This document shows, one piece after another, positions 7,269 to 15,310 of a stretch of 64,000 bases of DNA (within the stretch, counting starts at the first letter, position 1; the number at the start of each line of letters is the position of its first letter). Source of the stretch: JAHBVL01 sp964461025 (GTDB lineage Bacteria > Chloroflexota > Chloroflexia > Thermomicrobiales > UBA6265); NCBI GenBank assembly GCA_964461025.1, contig CAYWSE010000012.1, positions 1 to 64,000 on the forward strand, read 5' to 3'. Both the position numbers and the translations under genes were made by a program. The notes under the pieces were generated by a model that was given only the letters and a program-made list of their open reading frames with translations, was not told the origin of the DNA and made no database searches.

Positions 7269-8321
7269 ATGACATCCGTCTGCAACAACGACATTTCTCA
7301 GGCATTGCCGCGATTGACAACCGATCGCAAACGGCGTTGGCGCCACACGTTGGCCGGCGGCGCAACCGCGGTCTTGCTGGTGCTGCTCCTGGGGATCGTC
7401 CCGGTGGCGGCGCAATCTCCAGGCCCGTTGATGGATGCGGCCGCGGACTGGTTGCTCACCCAGCGCGACGAAAGTGGCGCATTTCCCGGATTCGATGGCT
7501 CTCCCGATCCGGGCGTGACGGTCGATGCGGTCACCGCACTCGCAACGGCTGGGCGGAAGAGTGATCTTGGACCGAGTCTCGACTATCTCGAAGGCGAAGC
7601 GCTGGTCTACGCGCAGACCGGTCCCGGTTCGGCGGCGAAGCTGGCGCTGATGCTGGTCGCCGCAGGTGAGAATCCCCGGGACTTTGCATCTGTCGACCCA
7701 CTTTCGATCGTCGAGCACGCGGCGGCCGCGGGAATGATCGGGTTCGGTCCTTACGATCATGCCCTCGGTCTGCTGGCGCTGGCCGCTGCCGGATCGCCGA
7801 TTCCTGACACGGCAATCGAAGCCGCGTGGAACTCGCAGGGCGAAGAAGGCGGCTGGGCGTTCGATGGAACAACCACCGCTGGCGCTGCGGACACAAACAC
7901 GACCGCGCTGATGATTCGGGCGTTGGTCGAGGCGGGTCATGGCGACGACGACCGCCTCGATGCCGCTGCCGAATGGCTGGCGAGCCTGCTCCTTCCGGAA
8001 GGCATGCCCTATCAGGCCGGTGGTCCCGCCGACTCCAATTCGACATCACTTGCCGTGCGTGCGTTCGACGCGCTCGGTTCCAGAACCTCAGTGGCAATTT
8101 CCATCGACTCCATCGTCGCGTCACTGGTGGGCTTCCAGAACGAGAATGGCTCCTACTCCTGGTTGCTCGATCCGCGCGACGACAACATGTTCTCCACGGT
8201 GGAGGCGATTCCGGCGCTTGCGGCGGTTGCCGTACCAGTTGCCGTGCCTACTGCCTCGCCTGCGACTTCGCCGGTGGCCTCGCCTGAGGCGTCGCCGGTC
8301 GCTCTGCTTCGGGCCGCATGA
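7269..8321 (+). CDS. Exported alpha/alpha-toroid protein, cobalamin-binding-like (prenyltransferase/squalene oxidase repeats)
   Basis: A 350-residue exported protein. A basic region and signal peptide occupy residues 1-49 (RKRRWRHTLAGGATAVLLVL, then VPVAAQ). Repeats of the terpene cyclase/prenyltransferase alpha-alpha toroid type follow, for example AAADWLLTQRDESGAFPGF, EGGWAFDGTTTAGAADTNTT and QNENGSYSW. The tail is a Pro/Ala/Ser linker (ASPVASPEASPVA). No DxDD or other cyclase acid motif is seen. The same fold makes the N-terminal domain of animal transcobalamin and intrinsic factor. Since the gene sits under a cobalamin riboswitch and is coupled (ATGA) to a DUF4430 gene, the homologue of the C-terminal domain of those proteins, I infer an extracellular B12-capture subunit. 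Confidence 0.75.
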   Translation: MTSVCNNDISQALPRLTTDRKRRWRHTLAGGATAVLLVLLLGIVPVAAQSPGPLMDAAADWLLTQRDESGAFPGFDGSPDPGVTVDAVTALATAGRKSDLGPSLDYLEGEALVYAQTGPGSAAKLALMLVAAGENPRDFASVDPLSIVEHAAAAGMIGFGPYDHALGLLALAAAGSPIPDTAIEAAWNSQGEEGGWAFDGTTTAGAADTNTTALMIRALVEAGHGDDDRLDAAAEWLASLLLPEGMPYQAGGPADSNSTSLAVRAFDALGSRTSVAISIDSIVASLVGFQNENGSYSWLLDPRDDNMFSTVEAIPALAAVAVPVAVPTASPATSPVASPEASPVALLRAA

Positions 8322-8989
8322 TGCGCTGGCGGCGCGGATTCACCGCGCTGCTCCTGATTCTGGCAATTGCGCTTTCGTTCGTTTTCGTTCCGTGGGCGTA
8401 CGCCGAATCGAACGAAGCGGCGCTGGTTATCGACTATGGGGATGGAACCGTCACGTACGCAGTCGTGCCGTTCGCCGAGGCATCTGTGAGTGGATACGAG
8501 CTGCTTCGGGCGTCGGGGCTGTCGCTGGTATCGATTCCGTTTGGCGGTCTTGGCGAAGGAGTGTGCTCGATCGAAGAGAAAGGCTGCTCGGTTGCCGACT
8601 GCCGGCGACTTTGTCAGACCTCGGACCCGGATTCACCATTTTGGAAATATTTCGGGCTGGGAGACGAAGGGACATGGCAAGGGCATTCGCGCGGCGCGAG
8701 CGGCACGACGGTCGCGCCGGGCGACATCGAAGGATGGTCATGGACGGGCACCGAACCGTCGTTGCCCGTCCTCAGCTTCGCGGAAATCTCAGAACTTGCG
8801 GGTTCAGGCGAGGACGATGACGCCCCTCGATCGACAACATACGACGCACAGGGGAACGTTTTTCGACCTTCAGATGACGATCCGGAGTGGGTGGCGTACG
8901 GGATTGCGGTGGGACTCGCGACAGGACTGGCAGGGCTGATGGCGTACGGTAAACGCCGCCGTCCTTCATCGGTGCAGGAAAACCGATGA
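8318..8989 (+). CDS. DUF4430 (transcobalamin C-terminal-like) membrane-anchored protein
   Basis: A 223-residue protein with a signal peptide (FTALLLILAIALSFVFVPWAYA), a DUF4430-like beta domain of about 130 residues (ALVIDYGDGTVTYAVVP at its start, SGYELLRASGLSL after), an acidic linker, and one C-terminal helix (VAYGIAVGLATGLAGLMAYG) followed by KRRR as a membrane anchor. Four cysteines cluster in GVCSIEEKGCSVADCRRLC, followed by WKYF, a pattern fitting a disulfide-held cobalamin-site loop. DUF4430 is the family of the C-terminal domain of transcobalamin and intrinsic factor. The gene overlaps both neighbours by 4 bp. It probably forms a surface B12 receptor with the toroid protein. Confidence 0.75.
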   Translation: MMRWRRGFTALLLILAIALSFVFVPWAYAESNEAALVIDYGDGTVTYAVVPFAEASVSGYELLRASGLSLVSIPFGGLGEGVCSIEEKGCSVADCRRLCQTSDPDSPFWKYFGLGDEGTWQGHSRGASGTTVAPGDIEGWSWTGTEPSLPVLSFAEISELAGSGEDDDAPRSTTYDAQGNVFRPSDDDPEWVAYGIAVGLATGLAGLMAYGKRRRPSSVQENR

Positions 8990-10023
8990 ACGGCAAGCTT
9001 GCCCTTGATCCACGCGCATGGCTCCTCTGGTGGATTGGCGCTTCACTCCCGGCCTTGCTCGGGCGGAACCCATTCATGCTGGCGATGGCTTTGCTGGCCA
9101 TCTTAACTGTGCGCTCGATCGTGCAGCCCGCGATCGTGATGATCTCACCCGGTCTCCTCCGTCTCTTCGTCGTGTTTGCGGCCATCGGCGTGGTGTTCAA
9201 CACGCTCACGGTGCATGCCGGCGATATCGTGATCTGGTCGATTCCGGAATGGGTGCCGATTGCCGGCGGGGACGTGACGCTCAACGCCGTCGTCTACGGA
9301 CTCCTGGGCGCTGTGGCGATTCTGACGCTGGTGCTTGCCGGCCTGACTGTGGCCGAGAACGTGCAGTGGTCGACGGCATTGCGGCTCTTGCCGGACGCAT
9401 TTCTATCTGTGGGCGCCGCGAGCTCGATCGCCTTTGCCTTCTTTCCACAGATGATCGCATCGTTTCGGGAAATCCGCGAAGCGCGCTTGCTACGGGGCGC
9501 ACCAGTGTCGTCGCCGCTCGACTACGCAGGATTGATCGCGCCTGCGCTCTCGACCGGACTCGATCGCGCGGTGACGCTTTCTGAGTTGCTGGAAGTGCGC
9601 TCCTTCGGCGGCTCCAGATCACGACCAAGCCATGGTTCTGCGCACGCGCTGTTCTTGTCCGCATCAATCGTCTTGCTGGTTGTTGGCGCGTTCCTGTTTG
9701 CCACTGGCGAGAGCCGCTGGGCATTCGTGCTGGGCGTTGCGGCGGTCATAACGCTTGCCGGGGTGGCTGCCGTTCAACGCCAGGCTGTTGCAGCTCGGAC
9801 CCGATACCGGCCGGTGATCTGGACGCGCAACGACAGTGTCGTGTCTGTGTGTTCTGCCGTCGCGGTTGTCTCGATCATCCTGACGGTGGTTTTTACTCCG
9901 GCCGGAGTCCGGTACGAACCCTACCCGGACCTGTCGTGGCCCGCAGTGTCGCTGCCGCTGCTCGTCGGCCTGGCGTTTCTGACCGCGCCGGCGTTGCTGG
10001 TCCTCCGGCGAGGTGAGCAGTGA
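8986..10023 (+). CDS. ecfT: ECF transporter transmembrane subunit EcfT
   Basis: A 345-residue polytopic protein, the energy-coupling subunit that links the ATPases to a substrate-binding S-component. The coupling region reads FREIREARLLRGAP, then LSTGLDRAVTLSELLEVRSFG, matching the two Ala-Arg-Gly-like coupling helices. About four helices precede it and four follow, so it is longer than the usual 250-270 residues, with two or so extra helices at the C-terminus (SVCSAVAVVSIILTVVF and the last LPLLVGLAFLTAPALLVL). It is coupled to the DUF4430 gene by a 4-bp overlap. No separate S-component gene is found in the operon. Confidence 0.88.
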   Translation: MNGKLALDPRAWLLWWIGASLPALLGRNPFMLAMALLAILTVRSIVQPAIVMISPGLLRLFVVFAAIGVVFNTLTVHAGDIVIWSIPEWVPIAGGDVTLNAVVYGLLGAVAILTLVLAGLTVAENVQWSTALRLLPDAFLSVGAASSIAFAFFPQMIASFREIREARLLRGAPVSSPLDYAGLIAPALSTGLDRAVTLSELLEVRSFGGSRSRPSHGSAHALFLSASIVLLVVGAFLFATGESRWAFVLGVAAVITLAGVAAVQRQAVAARTRYRPVIWTRNDSVVSVCSAVAVVSIILTVVFTPAGVRYEPYPDLSWPAVSLPLLVGLAFLTAPALLVLRRGEQ

Positions 10024-11681
10024 TGGCGAACACCATTCTCACTGGACGCGCCGAGCTGACCGAAGTTGCGTTCCAGTACGCGGGAGCCGAAAACCCGGTC
10101 TTCCAGCAGCAGTCGTGGGAGATCGAAGCTGGCTCGTTCGTCGTGGTGACAGGGAGTTCCGGGTCTGGAAAATCGACGTTGCTGCGCCTGCTGAATGGGC
10201 TCGTGCCGCACTTTTCGGGGGGCGCATTCGGCGGGCAGGTGACGGTTTCCGGTCACGACACGCTCAAATCACCGACTCGCGATCTCAGCCGGCACGCCGG
10301 GTTCGTTTTTCAGGATGCTGATTCGTCCGCCATCGCAGGGATCGTCGAAGACGAAATCGCCTTTGGCCTCGAGCAGCTGGCGACGCCGGTGGCGGAGATG
10401 CGGCGGCAGGTCGAAGAGTTGCTGGTGTTGCTCGGTATCGAGCAGTTACGCGGGCGGCAGATTGGCACGCTGTCGGGAGGTGAGCGTCAGCGCGTCGCCA
10501 TCGCCGCCGCGATGGCCATGAATCCGTCGATCCTGATTCTGGACGAGCCCACCAGTCAGCTCGATCCGGCCGGCGCCGACGATGTCTTCCAGGTCGCCCA
10601 GCGTCTCAACGATGAGCATGGCATGACGATCGTCATCGCCGAGCACCGGATGGAACGGGTGGCGCATCTGGCTGATCGCCTGACCATCGTGCGGCGGGGA
10701 GAGTCAATCGTGGACGGCGCGCCTCGCGACGTCTTTCAGGGGGCTGGTCGCGCATTTGTGCCGTCGCTGTTCGGGGCAGGTGAACTCCTGGGCTGGTCTC
10801 CGCTGCCACTTTCGGTGCGGGAGGGTAGGCGCCTTCTCGCGAACGAGAGCCGGGAATTCTTCAGCGGACTCGCCGGAGATAGGAGAACCGCCGGTAGGTC
10901 CTCGATTGAGTTGACCGGCGTCGAGCTTCGCTTCGATCAACGAGTCGTGTTGCGAGGCGTCGACCTGTCATTCCGGCGCGGCCAGATCGTCGCGGTGATG
11001 GGCGCGAACGGATCGGGCAAAACCACGCTCTTGCGGGCGATCGCCGGACTACACCGGCCGTCGCGCGGTGAAATCCGGGTCGAGGGCCGGCAGATCGACG
11101 ATATCGCTCCCCGAGACATCGGCAGGCTCATCGGCTTTCTGCCGCAGAGATCGCGAACACTCCTCTTCAACAACACCGTCAGGGAAGAGATCGAGTTTTC
11201 CCTGCGTCATCGCGGAAAAGCGCTGGAGACCGTCCCGCTCCTGCTGGAGGAGTTCGGACTGATTGGCTTCGAGGACCGTCATCCGCACGATATCAGTATT
11301 GGCGAACAGGAGGAACTTGCCCTCGCTGCCACCATGGCAGGTGACCCGCCGGTACTCTTGCTCGACGAACCGACACGCGGACTGGACGCCGAGCGCAAGT
11401 CGCGTCTCGCCCAAAGTCTGCTCAACCGAGCTGATGCCGGGACATGCATCGTCCTCTCAACGCACGATGTTGAATTCGCAGCGCTGGTTGCTGACCGGAT
11501 TCTGTTGCTTGGCGGGGCCGAAGTCGTCGCGGACGGTTCTCCAATCGATGTCATGGATGGTTCACTCGTCTACGGCACGCAAATCAACAAAGCCTTTGGA
11601 TCGGGAATGCTCACGCTGGACGATGTGAGGCGAGCCACGGAATCCGCAAATTTCGGTGATACTCCGTTCCGGCAGGAATGA
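10023..11681 (+). CDS. ECF transporter double ATPase (EcfA1-EcfA2 fusion)
   Basis: A 552-residue cytoplasmic protein with two ABC ATPase domains in tandem, replacing the usual pair of EcfA proteins. Domain 1 (about residues 10-240) has Walker A GSSGSGKST, signature LSGGERQRVAIA, Walker B ILILDEPTSQLD and switch His in IAEHRMERV. Domain 2 (about 300-530) has Walker A GANGSGKTT, Walker B VLLLDEPTRGLD and LSTHDVEF, but its signature reads ISIGEQEELALA instead of LSGGQRQR. ATP hydrolysis would power cobalamin import with EcfT. The ATG at 10023 (TGATG with the ecfT stop) has AGGTGA at good spacing; a GTG three bases earlier is the alternative. Confidence 0.9.
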   Translation: MANTILTGRAELTEVAFQYAGAENPVFQQQSWEIEAGSFVVVTGSSGSGKSTLLRLLNGLVPHFSGGAFGGQVTVSGHDTLKSPTRDLSRHAGFVFQDADSSAIAGIVEDEIAFGLEQLATPVAEMRRQVEELLVLLGIEQLRGRQIGTLSGGERQRVAIAAAMAMNPSILILDEPTSQLDPAGADDVFQVAQRLNDEHGMTIVIAEHRMERVAHLADRLTIVRRGESIVDGAPRDVFQGAGRAFVPSLFGAGELLGWSPLPLSVREGRRLLANESREFFSGLAGDRRTAGRSSIELTGVELRFDQRVVLRGVDLSFRRGQIVAVMGANGSGKTTLLRAIAGLHRPSRGEIRVEGRQIDDIAPRDIGRLIGFLPQRSRTLLFNNTVREEIEFSLRHRGKALETVPLLLEEFGLIGFEDRHPHDISIGEQEELALAATMAGDPPVLLLDEPTRGLDAERKSRLAQSLLNRADAGTCIVLSTHDVEFAALVADRILLLGGAEVVADGSPIDVMDGSLVYGTQINKAFGSGMLTLDDVRRATESANFGDTPFRQE

Positions 11682-11695
11682 TCTGCATGCCATTC

Positions 11696-11782
11696 GCCTG
11701 CCATTTGCAGGCAACGCGTAGCCTCGCCATTGATGGCGATCTCACCGTAGACCGTGCGTAGCGTCGCCATTGATGGCGACTT
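11696..11782. repeat. Three intergenic hairpins with a duplicated 27-bp unit
   Basis: After the ECF ATPase gene lie three inverted repeats. GCCTGC/GCAGGC occupies 11696-11712. TCGCCATTGATGGCGA (7-bp arms) occurs at 11724-11739 and again at 11764-11779. The last two sit inside a nearly identical 27-bp unit (11716-11742 and 11756-11782), 40 bp apart. They lack T-runs. They may serve as a transcript end or be members of a small palindromic repeat family. Confidence 0.7.
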
Positions 11783-11804
11783 TGCAGCAATTCTGGAGTG
11801 ATAC

Positions 11805-12449
11805 GTGGATCCGTCACTTGCTTCGATGCGTCTCGACTACACCAGGGATGAGCTCGACGAACGGCTGGTCGATCCCGACCCGTTCACGCAGTTTGCGGTC
11901 TGGTTCGAACACGCGCGCGAGACGAAAGAGATCGAGCCAAACGCGATGACGGTGGCGACGACCTCGGCCGACGGGTTTCCCAGCGCCCGCGTCGTGCTGC
12001 TAAAGGGATTCGATCGTTCCGGCATGACCTTCTTTACCAGCTACCTGAGTGCCAAGGGACGTGACATCGAAAGCAATCCACACGCGAGTCTGCTTTTCTA
12101 CTGGCCGCCGCTCGAGCGGCAGATTCGGGTCGCCGGCAGTGTCCACCGAATTCCCCGAGAGGAATCCGACGCCTATTTTCGGGGTCGTCCGCGTGGGAGT
12201 CAGATTGCTGCTCATCTCGGTTCGCAGAGTCAGGTTGTCGACGGGCGCGACTCGCTGGCGCATCGCTTCCAGGAACTTGAAGAGCAATTCGGGGAGGGTG
12301 AAATCCCGGCTCCGGAGTGGTGGGGCGGATACAGGGTCAGTCCTGAGATGTTCGAATTCTGGCAGGGCCGAGTAAGCCGCATGCACGATCGTGTCCGCTA
12401 CCGGCTCGAACCACCGAACGGCTGGGTGATCGAGCGTCTCGGTCCGTAG
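11805..12449 (+). CDS. pdxH: Pyridoxamine 5'-phosphate oxidase
   Basis: A 214-residue FMN enzyme that oxidises pyridoxamine or pyridoxine 5'-phosphate to pyridoxal 5'-phosphate. Family marks are AMTVATTSADGFPSARVVLL, GMTFFTSYLSAKG, FYWPPLERQIRVAG, the loop RPRGSQIAAHLGSQSQ, and the C-terminal WGGYRVSPEMFEFWQG with RMHDRVRY. Length and layout are complete. The start is GTG with GGAG about ten bases before. It stands alone between the B12 operon and lon. Confidence 0.96.
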   Translation: MDPSLASMRLDYTRDELDERLVDPDPFTQFAVWFEHARETKEIEPNAMTVATTSADGFPSARVVLLKGFDRSGMTFFTSYLSAKGRDIESNPHASLLFYWPPLERQIRVAGSVHRIPREESDAYFRGRPRGSQIAAHLGSQSQVVDGRDSLAHRFQELEEQFGEGEIPAPEWWGGYRVSPEMFEFWQGRVSRMHDRVRYRLEPPNGWVIERLGP

Positions 12450-12659
12450 CCGTCGCTGAAACCGAACGGACTAACAGCGCGTTCCGAACAGAGGGAACCT
12501 GACGCTTCGTCGTTGTGCAGTCGGAGTACACTTGACCGACAGGGATTGGCGCAGGTCCGGGAAACACTCCAGGCGCACGATCCGACTTCCCATTGACGCG
12601 AACAGCCTGCACCAACGATGCCGTACCTGATCGCATGCTCCAGCGAGAAATAGAGACCC

Positions 12660-15305
12660 ATGCCTTCACACGATGAAATAACCAAACAGCGGGAAGACTC
12701 CGCCGGTCAGCCAGAAGAGTCCCTGACCGACGCGCAACTCGCTGAGGCGCCGAAGGAGAAGCCACGTCGCGGCCGTCGCAAGAGCGAAAGGACGCCTCGA
12801 TCCCGAACGGTGTCGCTGCCGGTGCTGATTGTAGATGAAACGATCCTGTTGCCACACATGTCGATTCCCTTTCCGATCGAGGACGATGAATCGGCGATGG
12901 TGATCGACCGGAGCCTGCGGACGCCGCTCAGGCAGGTGCTGGTGTTGACCGAACGACTGGTTGCATCGCCCAGAAGCGATCAGGCGCCGGACCTTTTCAC
13001 GATATTGCCATCAGACGAGCGGTACGAGACCGGTCAGGAAACGGTCACGGAAGACGGCGACGAACCGGGCGGCTGGGTTCCAGATGGTCGCGACATCCCT
13101 GATGAATATGAACTTTGTCCGGTAGGCATCATCGCCGAGGTAGGGCAGCGCATCACCCGACCGGGTGGCTCCTCGCATGTCATTCTGCAGGGATTGAATC
13201 GTGGCATCGTGCGGGAAATCGTTCAATACGATCCCTATCTGGTGGCGCGTGTCTCCCGGCACACCGATCCGCCGGCCGATCCGGCAGCGGCTGAGGCGTC
13301 GATGACCGCGGTGCTCGAGCAGATCGAAAACTACATCAGCATGCTCCCGAATGTTCCGGAGGAAGTGCTGACAATGGTTCGCAGTGTCGACGAGCCGGGC
13401 TGGCTGGCGGATTTGATTGCGTTCTCTCCCGAATTTACGCCTGAGCAGCGCCAGGAACTCCTGGAAGTGCTCGATCCTATCGACCGGTTGCGGCGTCTTT
13501 CCGTCCTCATTCAGCTCCGTCTCGACGTGCTTAGCCTGCGTCAGCAGATCGCTACCGAGGCCCAGGCTGGGATGGACCGGCAACAGCGCGAGTATTTTCT
13601 GCGTGAGCAGATGAGGGCGATCCAGAAAGAGCTTGGTGAGGGGAGCGCTGAGGAGACGCTGGCCGGGGAGATTCGCCAGAAGATCGAAGAATCGGGCATG
13701 CCGGATGAGGTGAAAACCAAAGCGCTCGCCCAGGCCGATCGCCTCGAGCAGCAGCATCCGTTCTCACCCGAGATCGGCGTGATCCGCTCGTATCTCGAAT
13801 GGTTGACCGATCTGCCGTGGGACATCGAAACAGAGGACCGGCTCGATCTGAACGAGGCGTCGGTCATTCTCGATGAGGATCACTACGGTCTGGAGAAGGT
13901 GAAAGACCGCATCGTCGAGCACATTGCAGTGCGCAAACTGGCCGGCAACAAGCAGAAGACGCCGATCATTTGTTTCGTCGGTCCTCCCGGCGTCGGCAAG
14001 ACCAGTCTTGGCAAATCGATTGCCCGGGCGATTGGACGCAATTATGTGCGGATGTCGCTGGGCGGCGTGCGGGACGAGGCGGAGATCCGCGGGCATCGCC
14101 GCACCTATGTTGGTGCGATGCCCGGTCGCGTCATCAAAGCGCTGAAAGACGCCAAGAGCATGAATCCCGTGATCGTGCTCGACGAGATCGACAAAGTTGG
14201 ATCAGACGCATTCCGGGGGGACCCGGCCGCGGCGTTGCTCGAAGTGCTCGACCCTGAGCAGAACGGCACGTTTTCCGATCACTACCTCGAAGTGCCGTTC
14301 GATCTTTCCAAGGTGATCTTCATTACCACTGCAAACTTGCTGGAGCCGATTCCGCCGGCGTTGCGGGACCGAATGGAGATCATCGAGGTTCCCGGGTACA
14401 CGGAGATCGAGAAACTGGAGATTGCCAGCCGCTTTCTCCTACCGAAGGCCCTGGAATCGCACGGACTCCAGCCCGACCAGCTGGAAATCACACGCGCGGC
14501 GCAGCAGCGACTGATTCGCGAGTACACCAGCGAGTCAGGCGTCCGCAATCTGGAGCGAGAAGTCGGTTCGCTTTGCCGCAAAGCGGCGCGACGCTTCGCC
14601 GGCGACGATCCGCCTGCTTCAGTTCGCGTCGATGCCGACGACTTGCCGGAGATTCTTGGCGTGCCCAGGTATGAGTTTGGTCTGGCTGAAGAGCAGGACG
14701 AGATCGGGGTCGCGACCGGCGCAGCGGTGACGAGCGTCGGCGGCGATCTTCTGTCGATCGAAGTGACGATCATGGACGGTAAGGGCGATCTGATTCTGAC
14801 CGGTCAGCTTGGCGACGTCATGCAGGAGTCGGCCCGCGCAGCGATCAGCTATGCGCGCAGTCATGCCGCGGACTTCGACATCGAACCGGGGTACTTCGAC
14901 AAGCACAACATCCACGTGCACATCCCGGCTGGAGCGATACCGAAAGATGGCCCGTCGGCCGGGATCACTATCGCCACCGCCCTGGTCTCGGCTCTGAGCG
15001 GACGCGAAGTCAATCGCGACGTGGCGATGACCGGCGAGATCACTCTGCGCGGCAAAGTGCTGCCGATTGGCGGTCTGCGAGAAAAGACGTTGGCAGCCCA
15101 CAGGGGCGGCATCAAGACCTTTCTGCTGCCCCGCCGCAACGCCAAGGACATGACCGAGCTGCCGGACATCGTCAGGAAGGACATCAACCTCGTGCAGGTC
15201 GGCACGATCGATGATGTCCTGGAAGTGGCGCTGAAACCAAAACGAAAGACGGCGAGACCGGCCACACGCCCGCCCGCCGGGCATCTGGCTCCGGCGACCG
15301 CATAG
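12660..15305 (+). CDS. lon: ATP-dependent protease Lon
   Basis: An 881-residue cytosolic AAA+ serine protease that degrades misfolded and regulatory proteins. It has the Lon N-terminal domain (PVLIVDETILLPHMSIPF), Walker A GPPGVGKT near residue 441, Walker B VIVLDEIDKV, and a protease domain with the Ser766 (DGPSAG) and Lys809 (GLREKTLAAH) dyad, 43 residues apart as in characterised Lon. It is about 80 residues longer than usual: a charged 50-residue N-terminal extension and an acidic insertion around QETVTEDGDEPGGWVPDGRD in the N-terminal domain. The 210-bp region upstream holds an inverted repeat GTTCC/GGAAC at 12481-12498, but no CIRCE or HAIR element is seen. It converges on the M50 gene. 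Confidence 0.97.
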   Translation: MPSHDEITKQREDSAGQPEESLTDAQLAEAPKEKPRRGRRKSERTPRSRTVSLPVLIVDETILLPHMSIPFPIEDDESAMVIDRSLRTPLRQVLVLTERLVASPRSDQAPDLFTILPSDERYETGQETVTEDGDEPGGWVPDGRDIPDEYELCPVGIIAEVGQRITRPGGSSHVILQGLNRGIVREIVQYDPYLVARVSRHTDPPADPAAAEASMTAVLEQIENYISMLPNVPEEVLTMVRSVDEPGWLADLIAFSPEFTPEQRQELLEVLDPIDRLRRLSVLIQLRLDVLSLRQQIATEAQAGMDRQQREYFLREQMRAIQKELGEGSAEETLAGEIRQKIEESGMPDEVKTKALAQADRLEQQHPFSPEIGVIRSYLEWLTDLPWDIETEDRLDLNEASVILDEDHYGLEKVKDRIVEHIAVRKLAGNKQKTPIICFVGPPGVGKTSLGKSIARAIGRNYVRMSLGGVRDEAEIRGHRRTYVGAMPGRVIKALKDAKSMNPVIVLDEIDKVGSDAFRGDPAAALLEVLDPEQNGTFSDHYLEVPFDLSKVIFITTANLLEPIPPALRDRMEIIEVPGYTEIEKLEIASRFLLPKALESHGLQPDQLEITRAAQQRLIREYTSESGVRNLEREVGSLCRKAARRFAGDDPPASVRVDADDLPEILGVPRYEFGLAEEQDEIGVATGAAVTSVGGDLLSIEVTIMDGKGDLILTGQLGDVMQESARAAISYARSHAADFDIEPGYFDKHNIHVHIPAGAIPKDGPSAGITIATALVSALSGREVNRDVAMTGEITLRGKVLPIGGLREKTLAAHRGGIKTFLLPRRNAKDMTELPDIVRKDINLVQVGTIDDVLEVALKPKRKTARPATRPPAGHLAPATA

Positions 15306-15310
15306 GACGA

